Source of the DNA: Pseudomonadota bacterium
Lineage (GTDB): Bacteria; Pseudomonadota; Alphaproteobacteria; Rhizobiales; Kaistiaceae
DNA: 6,769 bases
Direction: 5' to 3'
NCBI GenBank assembly: GCA_023433185.1
Contig: JAEZEN010000257.1
Coordinates: 1-6,769, forward strand
The position numbers were made by a program, and so were the translations under genes. The notes under the pieces are model-generated. The model worked only from the letters and a program-made list of their open reading frames with translations. It had not been told where the DNA came from and did not search any database. Positions 1 through 5,406 of the stretch are shown here, piece after piece; the first letter of the stretch is position 1; each line of letters opens with the position of its first letter.

Positions 1-1746
1 GCCGCCGAGCGCCGCGAGATCGACCGGGGCGACGGCACCGCCCCGGTCGGGGGCCGCCACCTCGCCGCGCATCATCTCGATGATCAGGACGAGCAGCGCG
101 CAGGCGAGCCCCACCGCGGCCACGGTCTGCGGCGCGATGCGGGCGGCGAAGGGCCAGCTCTGCGTCTCGATCAGCGCCGCGGCCAGGACCACGACGAAGA
201 ACAGCGCGAACCACGCCGGCGGCCCGAAGCGGAACGCACGGGCGCCGAAACGGAGACGATGGACGGTGGAGGTGACGACGCGGCGCAGCGGCCGGTAGAG
301 CCCGATCGCCGTGAATGCGAGGATGACGAGCACGATGGGTCGCATCACCCACTGCCAGCCGTCCACCTGCACCGAGATGAAGAGGTAGCGCTCGACGGAA
401 TCGCCGAGCACGAGGCCGATGAGAAGCGGCGCTCGCGGCCAGCCCTGCTCGCGCATCAGCCAGCCGAGCAGTCCCGCGCCAACGACGAGGATCATGTCGG
501 CCCAGGCATGCTGGCCGCCGACGAAGCCGCCGACCAGGGCGAGGCTGAGGATGATCGGGACGAGGATCGCGTAGCGGATGTCGACCAGCTTGACCATGAG
601 GCCGCTCGCGAGAACGCAGATGAGCGTGCCGATGAGCGTGGCCAGCGCGAGGCTCGCGATGATCAGGTAGGTGATGTCGAGATGCCGCGTCAGCATCTCC
701 GGGCCGGGCACGATTCCCTGGATCTGGAAGGCCCCGAGCATCAACGCCATCGACGCCCCGCCCGGGATGCCGAAGGCGATGGTCGGAATGAGCGAACCGC
801 CCTCGCGTGCATTGTTCGACGCCTCCGAGGCGATGACGCCCCGGATGTCGCCTGTGCCGAAGGTCTCGGTGTTCTTCTCGGTACGGGCAGCATGGCCATA
901 GGCGATCCAGTCGATCACCGATGCGCCGATCCCCGGCACCGCGCCAAGGGTCGCGCCGAGCCACGAGCAGCGGAGCATCAGCCACCAGTGGTGCAGGACG
1001 TCGCGGAGCCCCTGGTACTGACCGGCAAGCGAGAAGCCCGCCGGCCCGGCTTCATCCGATATCCGCCGCCGGGCGATCATCAGGGCGGCAAGTTCCGGTA
1101 CCGCGAAGAGGCCGAGCGTGAACGGCCCGAGCGGCACGCCGTCCCACAGGTAGTAGTCGCCGAACGTGAAGCGCTCCGTACCGAGCTGGGGGTCGATGCC
1201 GACCATCGCGATGAGGAGGCCGAGGGCCGCCGCGGTCAGTCCGCGGAGGGGGAACGGCCCGCTGAGCGTCGCGACCATCGACAGGCCGAAGATGCAGAGT
1301 GCGAGCAGTTCGGCCGTTCCGAAACTCAGCATGAGCGGCCGGAGGATCGGGATCGACAGGGCGAGCACCAGCGCTCCGAACAGCCCGCCGAGCGTGCTCG
1401 CGGCATAAGAGGCCCCGAGGGCCCGCGCCGCCTCGCCCTTCTTCGCGAGCGGATGGCCATCGAGCACCGTCGCGGCGCAGCCGATCGTGCCCGGGACGCC
1501 GAAGAAGATGGCCGGGATCACGTCCGACGTGGCGATGACCGCCCACATGCCGATGAGCAGCGCCATCGCCGAGTAGCTGTCGAGGCCGTAGGTGAACGGG
1601 ATCAGGAGGACCAGCGCCGTCAGCCCGCCGATGCCGGGAATGATGCCGACGACGAGGCCGATCAGCACGCCAGCCAGGAGGAGCAGGAGACGCTCGGGAT
1701 CGAACAGCGCCGTCAACGCGGCTCCGGCAGCGACCAGTGGATCCAT
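1..1746 (-). CDS. tctA: Tripartite tricarboxylate transporter permease TctA, with TctB-like C-terminal extension (3' end beyond window)
   Basis: Large membrane permease of the TTT family, which imports carboxylates (citrate and related acids) by ion symport using a periplasmic TctC binding protein and the small TctB subunit. The frame is open for 582 codons from ATG 1746 to the left edge with no stop, so the C-terminus is missing. Family hallmarks visible are GIIPGIGG (residues 34-41), the cytoplasmic stretch VLDGHPLAKKGEAARALGAS (94-113), GAVPGIGAS (268-276), and SEASNNAREGGSLIPTIAFG (307-326) followed by IPGG (327-330). About a dozen hydrophobic segments are spread over residues 20-485. After roughly residue 500, where ordinary TctA proteins end, two more hydrophobic segments follow (about 511-525 and 537-558) with an ARIAPQTVA motif, resembling part of TctB. 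ATG 1746 places the N-terminus as in the family, although only a weak AGG lies 3 nt upstream. No TctC gene is visible. The substrate cannot be told from sequence. Confidence 0.93.
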   Translation of the reverse strand, partial: MDPLVAAGAALTALFDPERLLLLLAGVLIGLVVGIIPGIGGLTALVLLIPFTYGLDSYSAMALLIGMWAVIATSDVIPAIFFGVPGTIGCAATVLDGHPLAKKGEAARALGASYAASTLGGLFGALVLALSIPILRPLMLSFGTAELLALCIFGLSMVATLSGPFPLRGLTAAALGLLIAMVGIDPQLGTERFTFGDYYLWDGVPLGPFTLGLFAVPELAALMIARRRISDEAGPAGFSLAGQYQGLRDVLHHWWLMLRCSWLGATLGAVPGIGASVIDWIAYGHAARTEKNTETFGTGDIRGVIASEASNNAREGGSLIPTIAFGIPGGASMALMLGAFQIQGIVPGPEMLTRHLDITYLIIASLALATLIGTLICVLASGLMVKLVDIRYAILVPIILSLALVGGFVGGQHAWADMILVVGAGLLGWLMREQGWPRAPLLIGLVLGDSVERYLFISVQVDGWQWVMRPIVLVILAFTAIGLYRPLRRVVTSTVHRLRFGARAFRFGPPAWFALFFVVVLAAALIETQSWPFAARIAPQTVAAVGLACALLVLIIEMMRGEVAAPDRGGAVAPVDLAALGG

Positions 1747-1867
1747 GCGCCTGGATGCTCTCAGAAGACCTGTTCCGGGAAACCGCGACCGCCGGAGCCT
1801 GCCCCGATCCCCTCTGTGTTCCCCAGCGGCAATGCCCGCGCCATGCTTTGCCCGTTCGGCGGATGAT

Positions 1868-1922
1868 GATCAAGCACCGGCGGCCAAAAGGATCGTCGTG
1901 TTGCCGCTTGATCCCGGCGGCC
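1868..1922. repeat. Inverted repeat plus direct repeat, possible operator
   Basis: GATCAAGC at 1868-1875 is perfectly mirrored by GCTTGATC at 1906-1913, with a 30-bp spacer. CCGGCGGCC occurs at 1877-1885 and again at 1914-1922 in the same orientation, 37 bp apart. Each copy follows directly, or one base after, an inverted-repeat arm. This could be a paired regulator-binding site upstream of GT8 and tctA, but in GC-rich DNA the CCGGCGGCC match could be chance. The arms contain A/T and are less easily explained by composition. Confidence 0.4.
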
Positions 1923-1949
1923 GCCCGTTGTTCTCTCCGGCGACTCTCC

Positions 1950-1956
1950 GAGGGGG
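1950..1956 (+). promoter_or_regulatory. Ribosome binding site for GT8 gene
   Basis: GAGGGGG lies 10 nt before ATG 1967. It decides the start: the frame is open upstream to 1592, but that extension runs antisense through tctA. The next internal ATG at 2000 has no purine-rich element before it. Confidence 0.65.
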
Positions 1957-1966
1957 AAACCACCCG

Positions 1967-2986
1967 ATGAAGCTCCGTCCCGAATTCGCCCACCTGTCGA
2001 TGATCACCGTCGGCGCCGCCGCGCCGGCCGCGTGGCAGGATGCCCCGATCGCCGTCGTCGGCAGCCCCGGCCTGGCGTTCCAGGCGCAGGTGACGGTCGC
2101 GTCCGTGCTGCTCAACGCGCCTTCCCGCTCGTTTCCGGTCGTGGTCGCCCTCGATGCCCCCGACGCCCAGACCGTCGGCGCCTTCGACCGCCTCGGCCGG
2201 CGCCTCGGGGCGAGCATCGCGATCCTCGACGTGGGGCCAGCCCCGGATGCCGGCCCGGCATGGAAGACGGACATGGAGACGCGCCTCACGCTCGCCGACG
2301 CGTTCGACTGCGCGCAGCTCGTGATGCTCGAAAGCGACCTCGTCGTCCAGGACGACATCCTCGGCATCTGGAGCGAATACCGCGCCGACCGGGTCGCCGG
2401 CGGCGTCCCGGATCGCGCGGCGCGCGACTGGAAGCGGGGCCAGGGCCGCGAGGTGCCGGAGACCTACGTGAATTCCGGCGTCCTGCTCCTCGATTGCACG
2501 GCATGGCAGCGGGAACGCGCCGGCGTCCTGTGCCGGGAGTGGCTGGGGCAGAATGCCGGCAGCGTCCACTTCCCGTTCCAGGACAGCCTCAACGCGGCGC
2601 TGTCCGGCCGCGTCTACGCGATCGACGATCACTGGAACGTGACCCCCAACGAGCTGCGCCGGAAGGGCGTCACCAACATCGACCAGTTCTACGAGGTCGA
2701 CACATTCTCGGGCATCTTCCACTTCGACGGCCCGTCGCCGAAGCCGTGGTGCCGGTGGGCGGACCCGTGGATGCAGGATCTCTATCTCCGCTATGCCCGG
2801 GTCGTCGGGCTTCCTGCCGATTTCTGGATCGAGTCGCGCTCCCTGCCGGAGGCGGCGGCCGAGGCACGCTGGGCGGAGCGCAAGGGCGAACTCGTCCGGG
2901 CGAACCGCCTCTACCGCACGATCGTGGAGGGCCTGCTGAAGCAGCAGGCGCGTCCCGCCGAGGCGCCGCCGACGCGGCTGCAATAG
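1967..2986 (+). CDS. Glycosyltransferase family 8-like (LgtC/glycogenin type) protein
   Basis: A 339-residue protein, probably cytoplasmic: no signal peptide or membrane segment is visible. GT8 enzymes are retaining, metal-dependent GT-A transferases that move a sugar (often galactose or glucose) from a nucleotide sugar to lipopolysaccharide or another glycan. Matching features in order are an N-terminal Rossmann-like region (about 28-90), a DxD-region motif VMLESDLVVQDDI (119-131), YVNSGVLLLD (167-176), FPFQDSLNAAL (202-212) and a C-terminal HFDG (252-255) with PKPW (258-261), as in the family's HF/Y-x-G...KPW. The first acid of the usual D-x-D is Glu here (E122-S123-D124). The start at 1967 is supported by GAGGGGG 10 nt upstream. 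The gene is divergent from tctA and convergent with the GT2 gene, 33 bp away, so it is its own transcription unit. Donor and acceptor are unknown. Family assignment is fairly secure, function less so. Confidence 0.85.
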   Translation: MKLRPEFAHLSMITVGAAAPAAWQDAPIAVVGSPGLAFQAQVTVASVLLNAPSRSFPVVVALDAPDAQTVGAFDRLGRRLGASIAILDVGPAPDAGPAWKTDMETRLTLADAFDCAQLVMLESDLVVQDDILGIWSEYRADRVAGGVPDRAARDWKRGQGREVPETYVNSGVLLLDCTAWQRERAGVLCREWLGQNAGSVHFPFQDSLNAALSGRVYAIDDHWNVTPNELRRKGVTNIDQFYEVDTFSGIFHFDGPSPKPWCRWADPWMQDLYLRYARVVGLPADFWIESRSLPEAAAEARWAERKGELVRANRLYRTIVEGLLKQQARPAEAPPTRLQ

Positions 2987-3019
2987 GCTTCCGGCCGAGC
3001 ACGCGACGGCGGATACCGG

Positions 3020-3847
3020 TCAGCGGGGCTCGACCGTGACCCTGATCGAGCGCTGGAAATTCCAGTGCTTGTGGAGTCCGGCGTCGCTCTGCTCGGAGAA
3101 CTTGACCTCGAGGGTGAGGTTCTTCTCGCGCATCCGGTTCATGTTGTTTACCAGCCGCGTCACCTCGTCATAGAGCTGCCGGCGGGTCGCGATGTCGACA
3201 TCGAACGTTCCGTTCAGCCGGATCATCATGTCCTTGGCGATCCGGTAGACCTTGCCCACCATGAAGCCGGTATCGGCCCGGGCGTCGAGGAAGCGCTCGC
3301 GGTCCTCGGGGCCGTGGGGAATCACCCGGGCGAAGAGCGACGGGGGCAGGTACATCCGCTGGACCCGTGCGGTGTTGAGACGCTCGTAGAGCTCCAGGTC
3401 CTCGCCGCCGTAATTGACGAGAACCTCGTCGTAGCCGCCGACCAGCTCGAAATGGTTCCGGTGGACGACGCAGGTGCCCTGCACCGAGTTCTCGTCGAGC
3501 GTCCGCGGGTCACGCGGTTTGGCGAAGGCGTCCGGCTTCAGGTTTTCCGCGAGATAGGCGAGGAAACCGTCGGCGAGGACGACATCGGCGTCGACGAAGA
3601 TGAGCGTCTCGCCCGCCGCCGCCGCGGCGCCGAGGTTGCGCGCCCGGCTGGCGTTGAAACCCTCGACGGGCCCGGTGCGGACGACCCGCACCGACGGATG
3701 CCGGGCGGCGACATGGTCGGCGGTGCCGTCGGGACAGCCGTAGTCCACGACCACGACCTCCGCCCCGGGCTGCCGCAGCATCGCGGGCAGCGCCTCGACC
3801 AGATGATGAAGCCGGCCCTTGCAGGTGGTGACGATGGAGTAGGTCAG
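3020..3847 (-). CDS. Glycosyltransferase family 2-like (GT-A) protein, probable CTG start
   Basis: A GT-A fold transferase of 275 residues if started at CTG 3847. It has VVVVDYGCPDGTADHV (31-46), FNASRARNLGAAAA (64-77), the metal/nucleotide-sugar DxD motif as FVDADVV (84-90), and a later acceptor-side block GGYDE (137-141) with YGGEDLELYERL (146-157), as in GT2 proteins with a Glyco_transf_7C-like second half. Residues 160-275 contain no motif I recognise and no membrane segment. The first ATG (3781) would remove TYSIVTTCKGRLHHL (2-16), the expected first beta strand and its loop. Upstream of it the frame has no ATG, GTG or TTG before the in-frame TAG that ends the ACP gene (3854-3856). CTG 3847 has AGGA (3861-3858) 10 nt upstream and sits 6 nt after the ACP stop, suggesting translational coupling. 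It probably glycosylates the product or acceptor of the upstream acyl genes; this is inference. Confidence 0.85.
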   Translation of the reverse strand: MTYSIVTTCKGRLHHLVEALPAMLRQPGAEVVVVDYGCPDGTADHVAARHPSVRVVRTGPVEGFNASRARNLGAAAAAGETLIFVDADVVLADGFLAYLAENLKPDAFAKPRDPRTLDENSVQGTCVVHRNHFELVGGYDEVLVNYGGEDLELYERLNTARVQRMYLPPSLFARVIPHGPEDRERFLDARADTGFMVGKVYRIAKDMMIRLNGTFDVDIATRRQLYDEVTRLVNNMNRMREKNLTLEVKFSEQSDAGLHKHWNFQRSIRVTVEPR

Positions 3848-3853
3848 AGGCGC

Positions 3854-4138
3854 CTAGTCCTGCGCCGGGGCCGGAGCCGCCGCGCCAGCCGACCCGGCGG
3901 CGGCGACGATCCTGGCGATTTCGGCTGCGGTCTCGGCGATCGTCTCGCAGCGCAGGAAGACGCCCACCTCGATCTCGCGACCGGTCGCCTGCTCGATTTC
4001 CATGGCGAGCACGACGGCGTCCGCCGAGTCCAGCCCGAGGGCGTCGAGATTGGTGGCGTCGGTGATCTCCTCCGGCTGGATGCCGGCGAGATCCGCGGTC
4101 TTCTTGAGGACGAGGGTCCTGACGTCGGCGATGTCCAT
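3854..4138 (-). CDS. Stand-alone acyl carrier protein
   Basis: A 94-residue acidic protein of the phosphopantetheine-binding family. The attachment motif is LGLDSADAVVLAMEIEQATG (34-53), with Ser38 as the predicted 4'-phosphopantetheine site in the standard D-S context, preceded by the loop EEITDATNLDALG (23-35). Helix III/IV equivalents follow (EVGVFLRCETIAETAAEIAR). The last 15 or so residues are an Ala/Pro/Gly-rich tail not needed for the ACP fold. The start ATG 4138 has GGAG (4147-4144) 5 nt upstream. It sits downstream of a fatty acyl-AMP ligase and a P450 and directly before a GT2, so it is probably the dedicated carrier that receives the acyl group from the ligase and presents it to the P450, rather than the housekeeping fatty-acid AcpP. 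Carrier identity is strong; the partner assignment is inferred from neighbourhood. Confidence 0.92.
   Translation of the reverse strand: MDIADVRTLVLKKTADLAGIQPEEITDATNLDALGLDSADAVVLAMEIEQATGREIEVGVFLRCETIAETAAEIARIVAAAGSAGAAAPAPAQD
3858..3861 (-). promoter_or_regulatory. Shine-Dalgarno-like AGGA supporting a CTG start for GT2
   Basis: AGGA on the minus strand lies inside the last codons of the ACP gene, 10 nt upstream of CTG 3847. It is the reason for preferring this start over ATG 3781, together with the conserved GT2 N-terminus encoded between the two. Confidence 0.4.
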
Positions 4139-4163
4139 GGCGGCTCCACGCGGTCTGGTCTGG

Positions 4164-4183
4164 CGCGACCGATACTAGTCGCG
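4164..4183. repeat. Short inverted repeat in the P450-ACP gap
   Basis: CGCGAC (4164-4169) and GTCGCG (4178-4183) form a perfect 6-bp inverted repeat with an 8-nt loop in the 71-bp gap between the P450 stop and the ACP start. In the transcribed direction no U-tract follows, so it does not look like an intrinsic terminator. It could be a weak RNA hairpin, an operator, or chance in GC-rich DNA. Confidence 0.3.
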
Positions 4184-4209
4184 ACGGGGGGAATTGGGAA
4201 TCGGCATGC

Positions 4210-5406
4210 TCAGCCGAACGTCACAGGCATGGCGGCGACGGTGCGGATGATGTTGCCGCGCCCGGGCCGCACCGTCCCGGCGAGCCGCAGCGGCGGCGCC
4301 TCGGCAAGGGCGGCGAGCGCAGAGGCGACCACGTTGCGGCTCATCGCCATGCCGACGCAGAGATGGCGGCCGGCACCGAAGGTCAGGCCGACGCCCGCCT
4401 TCCGATCGAGGCTGATCCCGTCCGCGTCGGGGCCGAACTTCGCCGGGTCGCGGTTGGCCGCGAGCGGCGAGAACATGACGACATCGCCCGGCTCGAGATC
4501 GACGCCCCCGAGCGAGGTCTCCTTGTGGAAGACGCGCGTCAGGTAGTCGACCGACGCGCCGTAGCGCAGGAGGTCGTCCGAGATCTCGGGCCACCGCGCC
4601 TGGGGCACCTCCTCTGCCGCCGTGCGGGCGGGATCGAGGAGCCAGGCGACACCGGTCGACAGAACCCCGCCGAGGGCGTCGTTGCCCATCAGGAAGAACA
4701 CCCCCAGCAGCGAGATCGTCATGCCGATCGGGTCCGGCTCGTCGGCCGGCATGGCGCCATGAAGCACGGCGAGCAGCGATTCCGGATGACGCTCGATCAG
4801 GGCCGGGACGCGCTTCGCGAGCAGTGCGAAGGCCTCGCCGACGGTCTCGTCCATCGCGCGGCGATCGCGCACCGCGAGGGTCGCCTCGATCGCCCAGGAG
4901 AAGCGGCCGAGCGGGTACAGCACCGCGCGGTCCGCCTCGTCGATGCATGCGAGATCGCACAGCACCTCGAAGAGCAGGCGGTTGGCGAAGTCGTCCGCGA
5001 AATCCATGCCGCCATCGCGGATCGGCCCCTCGAGCAGCCGGCGGGCCACGGCGAGGAAGAGGTCGCGGCGATCGGCGAAGGGCGCAACGGTCGTGGCGGC
5101 GAGGCGCCGGAGCCGGGCGTGCTGCGGCCCCTCGTAGTTGAAGGGCATGGCCGCGATGACGCGGATGCTGGACGGGAAATCCAGCCCGTGCCGATCGCGA
5201 AGACTGAGCCACGGCCCGACGATTCCCATGTGGGCGGTGTCCGGCGCCCGGAGGCCGGCGAGGTTCACGTCGTGGGTGGTGGCGAGCCAGGCCCTGGCGC
5301 TCGGGCGCCAGGACATCGGGCATTGCGCCCGAAGCTCGGCATAGTGCGCCGACGGTTCTAGCGGCGTCGGCGCTGCGGCGACGCGCGGGTCGGGATCGTC
5401 AGCCAC
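4210..5406 (-). CDS. Cytochrome P450 (bacterial class I type), GTG start
   Basis: A soluble heme monooxygenase of 398 residues, the usual length for bacterial P450s that use separate ferredoxin partners; none is visible here. Motifs in order are the C-helix HxxxR (H96-R100), the I-helix LLGVFFLMGNDALGG (233-247), the K-helix DDLLRY (277-282), NRDPAKFGPDADGISLDR (318-335) as the meander region, and the heme loop FGAGRHLCVG (343-352) with Cys350 as axial ligand. Two core deviations are seen. The ExxR Glu is Asp (D278-L-L-R281), and the I-helix acid-alcohol pair is D243-Ala244 instead of Asp/Glu-Thr; Ala here is known from EryF-type enzymes. GTG 5406 overlaps the ligase stop by 8 bp, has GAGG (5418-5415) 8 nt upstream and gives a normal P450 N-terminus. 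The longer open frame to ATG 5565 only reads through the ligase gene. Likely substrate: an ACP-bound acyl chain (inference). Confidence 0.93.
   Translation of the reverse strand: MADDPDPRVAAAPTPLEPSAHYAELRAQCPMSWRPSARAWLATTHDVNLAGLRAPDTAHMGIVGPWLSLRDRHGLDFPSSIRVIAAMPFNYEGPQHARLRRLAATTVAPFADRRDLFLAVARRLLEGPIRDGGMDFADDFANRLLFEVLCDLACIDEADRAVLYPLGRFSWAIEATLAVRDRRAMDETVGEAFALLAKRVPALIERHPESLLAVLHGAMPADEPDPIGMTISLLGVFFLMGNDALGGVLSTGVAWLLDPARTAAEEVPQARWPEISDDLLRYGASVDYLTRVFHKETSLGGVDLEPGDVVMFSPLAANRDPAKFGPDADGISLDRKAGVGLTFGAGRHLCVGMAMSRNVVASALAALAEAPPLRLAGTVRPGRGNIIRTVAAMPVTFG

Larger units (their letters stand above)
1747..1966. promoter_or_regulatory. Divergent intergenic region between tctA and the GT8 gene
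   Basis: This 220-bp stretch separates two divergently transcribed genes, so promoters for both should lie here. I could not find a convincing -35/-10 pair in either direction. It contains a perfect 8-bp inverted repeat (1868-1875 and 1906-1913) and a 9-bp direct repeat (1877-1885 and 1914-1922) close to the GT8 side, which may be regulatory. An open frame crossing it at 1737-1970 gives a Cys/Arg-rich peptide with no recognisable features and was not called as a gene. Confidence 0.55.

Noticed and set aside
259..1866. A 535-codon plus-strand open frame rich in Arg, Glu, Asp and His
   Set aside because: It lies antisense to tctA, whose minus-strand translation shows clear family motifs over the same span. 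The peptide is low-complexity and typical of GC-rich shadow frames.
1592..1966. Upstream extension of the GT8-like protein (125 more residues)
   Set aside because: Part of it is antisense to tctA, the peptide is low-complexity, and ATG 1967 has a good ribosome binding site and a family-like N-terminus.
1737..1970. Small 77-codon plus-strand frame in the divergent intergenic region
   Set aside because: No convincing ribosome binding site and no recognisable features. It overlaps the tctA start and the GT8 start and is best read as noncoding.
1052..2983. A 643-codon minus-strand open frame
   Set aside because: It overlaps tctA in another frame and is antisense to the GT8-like gene. It has no recognisable domain and crosses the divergent intergenic region.
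2987..3019. Possible bidirectional terminator between the convergent GT8 and GT2 genes
   Set aside because: Only short GC matches are present, with no stable stem and no T-tract on either side.
3065..4546. A 493-codon plus-strand open frame opposite GT2, ACP and P450
   Set aside because: It is antisense to three well-supported genes, and its composition (Val, Gly, Asp, Glu, His) reflects the complementary strand.
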